Assembly: GCA_035578155.1 (NCBI GenBank)
Contig: JAPWDM010000011.1
Span: 20,498,375-20,562,374 of the forward strand
Source of the DNA: Brachynemurus nebulosus
Taxonomy: Eukaryota > Arthropoda > Insecta > Neuroptera > Myrmeleontidae
Length of the DNA: 64,000 nucleotides
Direction: 5' to 3'
Part shown: piece by piece, positions 25,134 to 35,259 of the stretch
Layout of the letters: every line of letters begins with the position of its first letter
Position numbering within the stretch: position 1 is the stretch's first letter
Made by a program: the position numbers and the translations under genes
The notes under the pieces: model-generated
Seen by the model: the letters and a program-made list of their open reading frames with translations, nothing else
Databases searched by the model: none
What the model was told of the DNA's origin: nothing

Positions 25134-25597
25134 TAGTGATGAGCAAAATTAGTCTTGATCTTGCAATCTTGTCTTGGTCTTGCATTTTTTGCAAGACGAA
25201 GACCAAGACCAAGACTATGTATACCAAAAGCAAGACCAAGACCAAGACTATAAGTATGGCTGCAAGACCAATACTAAGACTCAAGTGAGCAAGACCAAGA
25301 CAATAGCAAGAAAAAAGCAAGACTCTTGCTAAATTATTTAAATAGTTTAAAAATATAGTTAGTACCGTAAAGAGAGAAAATTCTGATTTTAGAAGGGAAA
25401 AATTCGCTAAAAAAAAATGCAAGAAAGTGCAAGATTCTTTAGCAATCCCAAGACCAAGATCAATACCAAGACTGCATTTTGCAAGACCAAGACTCAAACT
25501 GCTCTAGCAAGACCAAGACCAAGATTCTTAATGCAAGAACAAGACCAAGACCAAGACTGCCAAGTCTTGGTCTTGGTCTTGCATTTGCTCATCGCTA
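25134..25597. mobile_element. hAT MITE made of CAAGAC hexamers
   Basis: The 8-bp duplication GTTCGTAT is perfect (25,126-25,133 and 25,598-25,605). Ends are TAGTGATGAGC and GCTCATCGCTA. The body is made largely of CAAGAC hexamers on the right and their complement GTCTTG at both tips, giving a palindromic hexamer satellite. Frames over it are repeat artefacts. Confidence 0.92.
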
Positions 25598-26100
25598 GTT
25601 CGTATTATTGGTATTGAATTAAATAAATATCTAGAGAAGTTTCATTAAAATCCTATGAAAAAATCGTTTTATCGACAAACTATCTTTTCTTTACACATTT
25701 TTCATATTGCTTATTAACGATTTAGTTTTTTTGTACCCCAGTAGACTGATAGTCTTTCTTAAAATAATGAACCAAATTAAACTTAATTAATTAATTTAAT
25801 TAAGTTTAATTTTGTTAATTGTAAATTAACGAAATTTAGTTATTTGTAAATAGATCTAGGTAACTAAATTTTCTGAAAAATATGAAACAGGTTTATTTTT
25901 AAGTTAATGTTTAAATTCTAATTTTTTTTTACTTTAATGCTACTTAAATTCTAATTTCATATCCCTAGATATTTTTAGGGAAAATATTTGTGAAAACGAT
26001 TAAATAAAATGTGTTATGATCTCAGCGAAATATTTTAGTATTTATTGAATAATATTTTACTGTTTTCAAAGCAAATTAAAATAACTTTTGTACCCCAGTG

Positions 26101-26430
26101 CAGGGTCCGCTCCAAGGGGGGACAACCCGGGCATTTACCCGGGGCGGCAAATTTTAAGGGCGGGATTTTTGTAAATTTTTTAAAAAGAGAGAGTGGCATT
26201 TTACAACTGACGAGTAAAAAAAAAATATTTGCCCGGGGCGGGAGATTTGTAAAAAGAGGGTGACATTTGCACAGTTGACGGGCAAAAAAAAAAGGTCGCC
26301 GATCTAAAAAAAAGAGGAAAGAGGGTGGCATTTCTATACCAGGTGAGCAAAAAAAATGATCACCGATTTTTCGCCGGGGCGAAATTATTCCTTTTTGCTC
26401 GAGGCGGCGTCAACACTAGAGCGGACGCTG
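26101..26430. mobile_element. hAT-like MITE with CCCGGGGCGG motifs
   Basis: Ends CAGGGTCCGCTC and GAGCGGACGCTG, with CCCCAGTG / CCCAGTG next to them as an imperfect ~8-bp target duplication. The interior repeats CCCGGGGCGG with GTGGCATTT. Non-coding. Confidence 0.75.
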
Positions 26431-26523
26431 CCCAGTGAACTACTTATGTTTCAAAAAGTAAGTAGACCAGTTAAGGGTTAAAACTACTTATATGAATCAC
26501 AGAATTTATACGATATCTCGATA

Positions 26524-26669
26524 AATATGGAAAACAAATAACGATATAATAAAATATATCACCTGGTCAATAATGTAAGATATGTAGGTATATGCAAAAT
26601 ACATTTTGAAGAAGTGTGAGTTACACAAAAGTGACGTTGATTATTTAACAAAATTATTATCAGATAAAG
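26524..26669 (+). other. Probable 5' leader exon of gene 1
   Basis: Sequence ending in CAGATAAAG before a GTAAGT donor (26,670) is conserved in the second copy at 35,054-35,199. The surrounding intron is much less conserved. It has no long frame, so it is read as 5' UTR. A tiny ATG...TAA frame (MENK) lies at its upstream edge. The transcription start is not visible, so the left limit is only the limit of clear similarity. Confidence 0.5.
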
Positions 26670-27039
26670 GTAAGTATTTTATATTTTTACATTAATTTAA
26701 ATTATATTGTAAAGGAAGCCATTATTTAATTAGGTATTTCTTTATTTTATTTAACATTAATTACAAGTTAACAAAATAGGTTTTCGGTAGGTCTGTTATT
26801 TATAAAGTTAATCATTTACTAAAAATATTATAATTATTAACAAACCTTAACTATTTATTAATAAGTAAATGATATTTATAAATATTATTCATAAATAAAA
26901 TACCAGTTTAATTAAATTTCTAAATAATTTATATAAATAATAAGATATTAAAATGAAATACGAAAATGTAGACTATTGTATCCAAGGCCATCGAATTGAG
27001 GTGGAAGTGGACTTTAAATTCGTTTTAGAATCTTTAAAA

Positions 27040-27300
27040 CATAATTCTGGGAATTTATACTACAAAAATGTGATACATTTTGGAAAAAATTCCGATTCGC
27101 CTCAAGGGTCGTGGGGGACACCAAAACGATAAAGCTCTTCCAAACTATTTGGACATTATGTCTTGGTTTATTGTCTATAACATATCCAAAATACAGCTTT
27201 CTATGGCAATTTGTAGGGAGTAGAAAGTGCTTGACCAGTTGACACGCCCATAGCCCCCTCCCTCGACAATAAACCTAGGGTGTTGCAATTTTGTATGTCA
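27040..27300. repeat. Fragment related to the 1.7-kb repeat
   Basis: Parts such as CATATCCAAAATACAGCTTTC and AATAAACCTAGGG resemble 1000-1180 in the first 1.7-kb copy. Diverged. Confidence 0.6.
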
Positions 27301-27310
27301 ATTGAAGTAG

Positions 27311-27509
27311 TATTATGGGCGCAAGCTAAAAAGAACTTTTTTATCTACATCTGCATTTATCTTTGTCTATCATATTAATAACTAGAAGTTTACTCACTCA
27401 CCCATATATAAACATAATTACTTGGTTTGGTTGGTAACTATGGAAATAATACAATTTGTGGTCCCCTCACCTCAGTTTCTGGAGATCTTTTGAGCTTGCG
27501 CCCATAATA
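27311..27509. mobile_element. Tc1/mariner-type MITE (~195 bp)
   Basis: Ends TTATGGGCGCAAGC and GCTTGCGCCCATAA lie between TA dinucleotides. A second copy sits in opposite orientation at 35,366-35,564. It lies in intron 1 of gene 1. Confidence 0.8.
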
Positions 27510-27599
27510 CCTAGAAGGTACTAGCTCTATAAATTATACTAATTATAAGTAATGGGTTCCACATTTCGTTATTATACCTACATGTAAGCGCTCCCCATT

Positions 27600-27759
27600 T
27601 TTCGTGCTCTATCTCAAACGTTTGAGAATGGTCATATTGACCGAAACATGTCATAAGAGTTTTTAAATTCAATCAAAGTGGTATTTTACAAAGTAAAATG
27701 TTTTTATTTACTAATATCAAATATGAAATACCATAAAGTAACGCTCAAATCTATTAAAT
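27600..27759 (-). mobile_element. Penelope-like 3' non-coding tail
   Basis: Continues the minus-strand element past its stop codon. It contains a hairpin GGTCATATTGACC followed by GAAACATGTC (plus-strand reading), and is shared with 4081-4258 and, in part, 60,792-60,840. Confidence 0.55.
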
Positions 27760-28506
27760 TTATAATCTAGAAAACAAAACTGAATTGTAAATATCTGTAT
27801 AATCGTACAGAAATTTATCTGAATTATTTTTACTGATTTCTATTGCTTGTAGAATTATTAATTTTTGGCATTTATTTCCCTCGTTCAAAGTTGTGATGCT
27901 CCATTCTGGAGTGGGTCCCATGTCGATCAAATGTTTGGCGAAAGCTGAATCGAATTTTGTATTCCTGTAGGATCTGAAATGTTCTGCTCTCCGCGTCTGG
28001 AAATTTCTACCAGTTTGTCCTATGTAGAAACAGTCACAAACTTAGCAATTTAATTTGTAGATAACCGACTTTTTAAGTTTAAGATTAAAACTTAATAATT
28101 TAAATGACGTATTTATATTTGATTTAGCTAAAATTTTATGTATTTTATCTGAAATTTTACCAAACAATGTTATAGTTTTGTAATTAGTTTTTGGGGTCTG
28201 GTATAAAATGTTTGAAAATAAGCAATTAAGTAATTTTTTGCTAAGTAAAATATTTGTTTTATTAATTTCATTAATTTAAAAATTTTTAAGTTCCATCTTT
28301 GAAAGGGTGTTTCGCGCCTTAAAATCGTTTTTTAGGAACAACCGGTATTTTTTATCATTAAGTAATCGCCTTCTAAATCTACATACTAGTAAAGTTTCAA
28401 ATTTTTTTGAATTTTTGACTTCTTGCGGTTTCCTTGTGTCTCGTTTAGTGGCAGCAGTACTTACAGATATCACCAACAAAATTGAGAACATACAAAATTC
28501 CAGCAT
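27760..28506 (-). pseudogene. Penelope-like element remnant with GIY-YIG domain
   Basis: Read on the minus strand, one frame runs from 28,506 to a TAA at 27,760 and is broken by stops at 28,276-28,278 and 28,042-28,044. Its last third encodes VIYKLNC, then after the stop VCDCFYIGQTGRNFQ, followed by RRAEHF. This is the GIY-YIG endonuclease pattern with the Cys residues and YIGQTGR seen in Penelope-like retroelements. The upstream part would be the end of the reverse transcriptase and the linker but is too diverged to confirm. It lies antisense in intron 1 of gene 1 and is absent from the second gene copy. Confidence 0.82.
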
Positions 28507-28599
28507 TCAAAAAAAAAAAAAAAACACCTAATTTAACATCATCTTTTAAAACATTTTATTAACTTTTTTAGTAAATACTTTTTTTTTTTAAATTATTAG

Positions 28600-29085
28600 A
28601 ATGTCGTCAAGCCAAAAACCGACTGAAATATACGACGTACCGGATGTATACCATTTTAAGCCTGACATTCAGTTAAAGTATTTAGATGCCCAAAAAGAAG
28701 GAGGAAAATGGATGATGTTCATTGAAAAATCAAAATTAGATAAAAAATGGGAAGAAGTTTGTAAAATGTATAATAAAGGTGTTTTAGATGGTATATATCA
28801 AATCAAATGTTCTACAAGTTATAAAAATCCTAGAGCATCTACCTACGAAGTAGGATGCATAAGATTTTGTTGTGGGCCAGCATCTGATAAAAAACTAATA
28901 ATGGCATATGGAGAAAATATACTGAAATGGATAAAATATGAAACCAAAGATCGATATTTTATGTTTTATAAAACAGACAAACAATCGGAAGCTGGTACTG
29001 GCGCTTTGGGTCAGAAAAGAAATCATGCTTATCGTATTCCTATACCGTTTGATGATTACTACGAAAAAATGAGAAATTTAGTAAT
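28600..29085 (+). CDS. Gene 1 exon A (domain A)
   Basis: Begins one base before ATG (AAATTATTAG acceptor), giving AAAG|AATG once spliced to the leader. Domain A carries GKWMMFIEKS, VGCIRFCCGPASD and YFMFYKTDKQ. The apparent stop TAA at 29,087 sits in the GTAAGT donor (29,086-29,091). The exon is 2 nt out of phase at its 3' end, matching the single base that starts exon B. Confidence 0.85.
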
Positions 29086-30613
29086 GTAAGTAAATATTTA
29101 AATCAATGAGGCTATGATCACATATGTAGGTATTGTGGTGGGTATACACGGACGTAGGGTTGCCAGGTCTTAAAACCGAAAAGCTGGGCAGATCAGCCAG
29201 TTTAGCTGGACATTTGAGTAAAAAAGCCGGACGTCCTTAATTTTTTAGTCTTAGTATAACACGACTATTTTTTTAAAAGTAAAACAAGGCTTTTTTATTA
29301 ATTACCATAAAATTTTCCATATTGTAGATACGTAAGTATTCCTCGTAATTGCTAATCGTTAGGCTGCCTGTACACGATCAGTAATACTGTCAGTATTTAA
29401 TGACAAAAATAATGAGTCATTGACCGTATTCCATTAGCAAAAATTTTACACAGTGCTTGACACTGTGTTACACTGTGTCTACTTTTTTCACTAATGGAAT
29501 ATCAACTTTTATTGTGTTTCTGCAGAGGACAGCATAAACAAAGTTACTAGATTTAAAAAAAAAAAAATAATAGATTCAATTTGCTTGGTATACTTTCTGT
29601 GATTCCCAATTATATGTATAATTTAATTAAAAGCAGATAAAAGGTTAGTTTCGCCATAAAATTTAAAAAAACTAGTTTTTTTGTGAAAAAAGAAAGTACA
29701 AAAAGCACAAAAATTTGGTTGGCATTACTTTTCCCCTAAATGCACTGTGTTACACTGTGTCGTTTGTGTTTGCTAATGGAACTGCATCATTTAGTTTTTT
29801 TAGAGATGTATTTTCAAATTAATGCTTTCTCTTGTTTAGAAAAGCAACCTCTAAGGAAATCGTGAGGTTTTGAACGTTTTGAGTTATGTATTTTTTCGAT
29901 GAAACTTTTTTTATGCGATCCCGATTCACCGCATAAAACAAGTTTTTTTTACAATATAGACCGAACTTTTATAGATATTTATGATATTTTTGAATATATT
30001 ATCTTTTTTGTGCGATTTTTTTATGCGGTCCCTATCCACCGCATAAAAAAAGGTTAACCTGTATTTAAATTATTAGCTGTTATTATTAAATTAAAATATT
30101 ATTAAATTATTATATAACAAATATATATATTCTTTAATTATTAGAACACCGTCAAGCAGAAAACCGACTGAGATATATGACAAAGCGTGGACACACCATT
30201 ATAAATCCGAAATTGCATCAATGTATTCAGATGCCTACAAGGAAATGGGAAAGTGGATGATGTTCAAGAAAAAATCAAAACTAGATAAAAAATGGGAAGA
30301 AGTTTGTAAATTTTATGATGAAGGTGTTTTAGATGGAATATGTCAACTCAAATGTTCTACAAATTATAAAAATCCTCCAAAAAATTATTCGATGGGTGTT
30401 ATAATACTTTACTGTGGCCCAGCATCTGACGAAAAGAAAATAATGGAATATGGGGCGAATATATTGAAACTGATAGAATATAAAGGCCACGATTTTATGT
30501 ATTATAAAACGGATGAACAAACGAGAGCTGGTGTTTCTGGTATTAATGCGCCGGGTCAGAAGAAAAAATATACTTACTCTATTGCTGTACCTAAAGCTGT
30601 TACTAAGGCTTAA
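28601..30613 (+). CDS. Two-domain BLES03/DUF1917-like protein, gene 1 (317 aa)
   Basis: Proposed coding exons are 28,601-29,085 and 30,145-30,613, after a leader exon ending at 26,669. Exon A ends in AT before GTAAGT. Exon B starts with A after a TTATTAG acceptor, so the junction codon is ATA and the frame stays open to TAA at 30,611. The protein would hold two homologous ~150-residue domains. Each has KPTEI, GKWMMF, SKLDKKWEEVC, GVLDGI, KCST.YKNP, CGPASD and F(M)(F/Y)YKTD followed by an AG turn. This pattern resembles human C11orf68/BLES03 (DUF1917, an eIF4E-like fold), judged from memory. No signal peptide or membrane segment, so probably soluble and intracellular. If intron 2 is retained, the donor itself supplies TAA and a one-domain 162-aa protein results. 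Function unknown. Confidence 0.72.
29429..29781. mobile_element. MITE-like palindrome in gene 1 intron 2
   Basis: Ends TTCCATTAGCAAA and TTTGCTAATGGAA are perfectly inverted. ACACTGTGTTACACTGTGTC-type repeats lie just inside both ends. Absent from the other gene copy. No clear target duplication. Next to it (about 29,900-30,050) two short ATGCGATCC/GCATAAAA repeats occur. Confidence 0.7.
30145..30613 (+). CDS. Gene 1 exon B (domain B)
   Basis: Homologous to domain A but with ACA where domain A has its ATG, so it has no initiator of its own at the domain start. The first in-frame Met is 25 codons in, inside the conserved region. It therefore needs splicing from exon A. Key motifs: GKWMMFKKKSKLD, GVIILYCGPASDEKKI, FMYYKTDEQTRAG, and the C-terminus SIAVPKA. 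Confidence 0.8.
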
Positions 30614-30655
30614 ATCTCAAACTATTTAATAAGTATGTTTTTGGTTTTTGTTGAA

Positions 30656-30661
30656 AATAAA
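30656..30661 (+). promoter_or_regulatory. Poly(A) signal of gene 1
   Basis: AATAAA 43 bp after the stop. An equivalent AATAAACTATTTAATATG context follows gene 2. Confidence 0.6.
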
Positions 30662-30853
30662 CTGTTTAATATGGTTTTTGTTTTTACTGAAAATTGTAGT
30701 TATGGGAGATACGAGTTTAAGGCGGAAAGGCCTCGACATATATATTATTACATATATGGATTAACTTATACGAGAAAATGCAAGTAAATTAAACAAAAAC
30801 GAGTAACAATTAAAGTAAAATAATAAAATAAAATAAAATAAAACATTCTTAAT

Positions 30854-31697
30854 AGTACGGGAGGTACTGGCGCATGAGTACCGAAAACTATTCCACCTCA
30901 ATTTTTTTATGCGATCCTGTTGACATTGCCCTACTGATGATATAAATGCATGTTGCCAGGGGGCAACCCGGCGCCATATTGTTTAAACCGGAAGTTGTTT
31001 AAACAATTGCAAGGAATTGTCATTTTTTAGCCGGACAAATTTTTTTTATATTCTTTATTGAAATACAAATAAAAAAGGTCCTACGACTTTTTACGATAAA
31101 GTTAATAGTTTTCGAGATATGAATTTTTAAAAGCTCGAAAAATCTCAAATTTGGGTACTTTTGACCCATGAAAAATATATTAAAAAAAAAAAAATATAAA
31201 ATATAAATAATATTTTTTTTAAATTCTTTATACAATAGTTAATAATATCCTTAATAGAGATTTAAAAAAATTTCATTGTTTATACCTGTTTTTTAATTGT
31301 TAATTTCGCGCCCTCACAAGTATGCGTCCCCTACCTTTAAAATACCTTTAAGTATTTTTTCAACCGGACAAATTTTTTTTATATTCTTTATTGAAATACA
31401 AACAAAAAAGGTCCTATGACTTTTCACGATCAAGTTAATATTTTTAGAGATATGAATTTTTAAAGATTCAATATTTTTCGAACCTTATTTCAATAAAGAA
31501 TATAAAAAAAATTTGTCCGGTTAAAAAATGACAATTCCTTGCAATTGTTTAAACAACTTCCGGTTTAAGCAATATGGCCCCGGGTTGCCCCCTGGCAACA
31601 TGCATTTATATCATCAGTAGGGCAATGTCAACAGGATCGCATAAAAAAATTGAGGTGGAATAGTTTTCGGTACTCATGCGCCAGTACCTCCCGTACT
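30854..31697. mobile_element. Foldback MITE with ~200-bp arms
   Basis: Starts AGTACGGGAGGTACTGGCGC and ends with its complement. Arms stay paired through GGCAACCCGG and GCAAGGAATTGTCA. TA may be the target. Inside, a ~90-bp segment with CCGGACAAATTTTTTTTATA occurs twice directly (31,022 and 31,361) and once inverted (31,490). Inserted just after gene 1 and missing after gene 2. Confidence 0.85.
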
Positions 31698-32042
31698 ATA
31701 ATAACTTTTTAATTTTTTCCTTAAAAAGTAAGTGACGAGCAAAAAAAAGGGAACAACAGATATTACTGCATTGTGTTGCAAATTTTGGATTTTCCAGATC
31801 CTGGACACTAGCCCCCACGTGCCCCTAGTGTAAATCCAGCACTGTTTTTGTGCATAATAATAATAATAAAGCGAAATAACAAACAAAATATAGAATTGTT
31901 ATTACATTTTAAATATTTGAAAAAATATTTTTATCACTTTTAAAGTAAATTGTACTTGAAGAAAAATCAAAATAATATACACTATAATAAAATTATAACA
32001 TAATAATAATAATTATTATTAAATTTAATAGACTTAGCCTCA

Positions 32043-32449
32043 ATCCATACTATCGTGCCGCTCTTGATAAGCTCTTGATGCAATCTCATTTCGATAAAAT
32101 ATTTTTACAGAAAACAATGAGTATATTCACATTTCACATGATACGATCCAAGTACAGTTACAATTGTGGTCCAATACCGATACAACTCAGATAATATTTT
32201 ATCGGAACGATATTAGACTTGTTTGACTTATACTGATTGTGTGAACACTTTTTTGATTCCACTCCACTCCATTAGCATTCAGTTATTCTAAAACAATTTT
32301 TTTTTTTATCAAAGCGAGACAGAACTGAAAGCGTATCGAAAACGGTATTATAGTGTGGATGGAGAACCAATAGGTACCAGCTCTGTAATATGAACACAAC
32401 AATATTTACCGAAGCGAAACTCGATCGAAAGCGGCACTATAGTATGAAT
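32043..32449. mobile_element. MITE with ATCCATACTATCG ends
   Basis: The 20-bp ends ATCCATACTATCGTGCCGCT and AGCGGCACTATAGTATGAAT are inverted at 18 of 20 positions. A further internal copy, near TATTATAGTGTGGATGGAG, is present. It interrupts sequence that is continuous in the second segmental copy. Confidence 0.7.
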
Positions 32450-32483
32450 CGGTATATTATTTTCACCCGCTCAGACTTAATTC

Positions 32484-33751
32484 TAGTGATGTGCGGAATC
32501 GATTATCAACAATCGGTTAATCTATTATAGGGATAATCGACTGCAATCACAATAAACCATTATTCCTTTTAATTTCTTCAGTTTTCAATCGTGGTTAATT
32601 GGTAACCTTCCAGTTCGGAAAGGCAATTTCCCAAATTCTTTCTTACATTAGTGAGAGACATACCTACAATTTTGTATTTTCATTACTAGATTGGTTATTT
32701 TAAACAGCAAATTAATTTTTCTAAACATTTACTTCAATTTAAAATATTCATGCATTCCCACCACCTCGGTTCCCTCCAAGAATATTTTCAAAAGCTGGAT
32801 TTGAGAAGAAACCGACTGTTGCCAAAGCATCTTGATAAAATCATATTTTTAAATGTAAACTGGATCTACTTGAAATTAAAACTCAGTGATGTTTATTTAC
32901 GTTGAATTTAGTTGTAAGTCATTTAAGAAATATTTTTTGTTCATACTTAGATATTAAAGAGTAATCAATTCTTCATCAGCCATTCTTTTGTTATGGACAT
33001 GACATTTTCTCGCACTTTATACGCCTTCTCATAAGAAAAAAAATAGAAGTTATTTTTTTCTTATAAATTTTCAATACTAAGCAGATAGACAAATGTGTAC
33101 ACAATATTTGTACTGAATATAAAATACATAACATTATTAGTTTTAATGCCAGAGCTAATAGAGTTTGTGTTACGGACGTGACAAAAAAGTACCTTTTTGT
33201 CGCGTCCGTAACATATCTCTAGCACTAAAACTAATAATTTTATGTATTTTATATTCAGTAGAAATATTGTGTACACATTTCTCTATCTGCTTAGTATTGA
33301 AAATTTATAAGAAAACAATATCTTCTATTTTTTTTTATGAGAAGGCGTGTAAATGTGCGTGAGAATATCATGTCCGTCACTAAAGAATGGCTGGTATGTA
33401 TCAGTTTGAATATTTTTAAGTAATTAATTTTACCTGTCAGTAGATAACAAGTCGGGAGCGAACTAACCTACGACCCTTTTTCAAGATAAAATTAAAATCT
33501 GACCGCGAGAGCGAACTAGTATGCGGGAGCGAACTGCAAAGGGTATGTTTCAAAAGAATGGCTGTCGAATGTTTTTTCGTTTAAACTAATATTTCATTTC
33601 AATTTCATTGTCTAAAAAGTAAGAATAACATGAGATTATTTCTAGATTTAAACATTGTTTAATTGTCGGTATAATCGATTAATAATCAATTACGATTATT
33701 AAGCATAATCGATTAATCGATTGGTAAAATAATTCAATCGCCACATCACTA
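32484..33751. mobile_element. hAT element (1268 bp), non-autonomous
   Basis: Perfect 8-bp target duplication CTTAATTC at 32,476-32,483 and 33,752-33,759. Ends TAGTGATGTG and CACATCACTA (via CCACATCACTA). No transposase frame. The paralogous place near 42,222 in the second segmental copy lacks it. A near-perfect palindrome is nested at 32,977-33,393. Confidence 0.9.
32977..33393. mobile_element. Near-perfect 417-bp palindrome
   Basis: CAGCCATTCTTT...GGACATGA at the left returns at the right as TCATGTCC...AAGAATGGCTG. The arms remain paired to the centre near 33,190, where GTCCGTAAC-type sequence and its inverse almost touch. Frames at 33,061-33,362 are mirror artefacts of it. Confidence 0.88.
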
Positions 33752-33859
33752 CTTAATTCCATTCATTCCATTATACCGACAATAAGGCAAGTATGGGCAT
33801 GCTTTTCATATTAATCAAATCACCATACAATTGTAATATTCAAAACCAACAAAAAATAC

Positions 33860-34480
33860 AGAAACGTCTTTACCCAGGAGTCCAAGGAGTAGGGTGCACG
33901 TCCACAACAGTGAAGCTAATTTTCAACATTTCGATTTTTTAGTTTTGCTCACTTTTAGTAATTAAAAATAGCTCTAGTCCTTTTATAACGCATAAAATGC
34001 TAACTTCACATTCTTAAAAAGTCGTGAGGAGTAAGGAGGCTCCAGAACTCTCCAAAAACTTTGCCTCCGCCCGAGATCACTCGAAAGAGTTGTGAGGAGA
34101 AAAGAGGTTCTCAAATTGTCCAAAATACACTACTACTACTTACCTGGACATTCAGTTTATACAAATAAAGTGCAATAACACGGAATATGATACGAGAGTC
34201 ATCAAAATCGCAGCATATCTGTGCAAATCTCAATTTTTTTGCAATAGTCCTCAGAGTACTTACACTATAATTTGTATACGAATACGACTGCAACTAAAGC
34301 GCGGCTTTAAGCACTATCTGCACGCACAAGTAAAATCAGACGTTTACGCAAGCCGCAACGCCAGCATCGCAATGGATTACTAGCTGGGTACTAGCCCCGC
34401 GAGTCCCTAGTGTAGATCCAGCACTGTGTATTAAGTAAACACAAAAATGCAAATATAACTTCTTGTTAGAACAAAAAGTT
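33860..34480. other. Intergenic stretch between duplication copies, no gene
   Basis: Contains CTAGTGTAGATCCAGCACTG at 34,408, a short repeat also seen at 31,826 in similar form. No gene recognised. Confidence 0.45.
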
Positions 34481-34489
34481 TGCAAACTG

Positions 34490-34602
34490 TATACAGGGTG
34501 TAAAACAAATAACTCTCGTCCTTCTGTGGGGTGACTCATAGCACCCTGTAGACGCTAAAACCCCTCAAAAGGATAAGAGTTATTTCCTTTACACCCTGTA
34601 TA
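34490..34602. mobile_element. TATACAGGGTGTAA-ended MITE, copy 1
   Basis: Ends TATACAGGGTGTAAA and TTTACACCCTGTATA. An inverted, longer copy is at 34,745-34,891. A (TA)n and (GTAT)n array lies between them. Confidence 0.8.
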
Positions 34603-34606
34603 ATAC

Positions 34607-34707
<101 letters not shown>

Positions 34708-34744
34708 TATGTGTATGTATTAGTTACACCCTGTATATATATTG

Positions 34745-34891
34745 TATACAGGGTGTAAAGAAAATAACTCTTATCTTTTGAGGGGTGGCGCCACTGTTAA
34801 TTCCGAAAAAATTCCTGCAGTTTTAGTGTCTACAGGGTGCTATGAGTCACCCCACAGAAGGACGAGAGTTATTTGTTTTACACCCTGTATA
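34745..34891. mobile_element. TATACAGGGTGTAA-ended MITE, copy 2
   Basis: Inverted relative to 34,490-34,602, with the same CTCTCGTCCTTCTGTGGGGT block. Carries about 35 bp missing from copy 1. Confidence 0.8.
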
Positions 34892-35053
34892 ACTATAATA
34901 TGATAATCGTATTTTTAAAAGTAGAATGCATTTAGGGAATTACCTGTTTCTAAATACATATACATATAGTAGCTGCGCAGTGTCATTATTGGCCCACCTA
35001 CAATTATGTTTTTAAAAGTACCTGCTTATTACATATTATGTGAATCACAAATG

Positions 35054-35199
35054 CGATACCATTTTGATAAATATGGAAAACAGATAAGGAGATAATATAT
35101 AAACTGGTAAGTAATGCAAGATATGAAAATATATTTTGAAAAAGTGTGAGATACTTAAAAGTGACGAAGATTATTTTACAAAATTATTATTAGGTAAAG
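35054..35199 (+). other. Probable 5' leader exon of gene 2
   Basis: Counterpart of 26,524-26,669, ending TTAGGTAAAG before GTAAGG (35,200). The tiny frame at its upstream edge is kept with one substitution (MENR then TAA). Treated as 5' UTR; the start is unknown. Confidence 0.5.
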
Positions 35200-35259
35200 G
35201 TAAGGATTTTTTTATTTTTTACATGAATTTAAATTAGATTATAAAGTGATCCATTATTT

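Larger units (their letters stand above)
24645..26477. mobile_element. piggyBac-like MITE carrying two hAT MITEs
   Basis: TTAA at 24,641-24,644 and 26,478-26,481 flank inverted ends CCCTTAGTTGGTCTA and TAGACCAGTTAAGGG. Subterminal GGGGTACA/TGTACCCC motifs occur inside. Two hAT MITEs (25,134-25,597 and 26,101-26,430) are nested, so the original element was about 1.0 kb. No transposase. Confidence 0.85.
26480..33900. repeat. Segmental duplication, copy 1
   Basis: This block and 35,030-42,790 match in order and orientation. The shared parts are the leader exon, intron 1 edges, domain-A exon, domain-B exon, 3' region, a TTTGTGCATAATAAT segment (31,849 versus 41,982) and GACAATAAGGCAAGTATGG (33,779 versus 42,242). 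Length differences are explained by later transposon insertions in each copy. Confidence 0.88.

Noticed and set aside
30329..30520. Minus-strand frames across the domain exons (also 37,177-37,377 and 41,395-41,640)
   Set aside because: Antisense shadows of well-conserved plus-strand exons.
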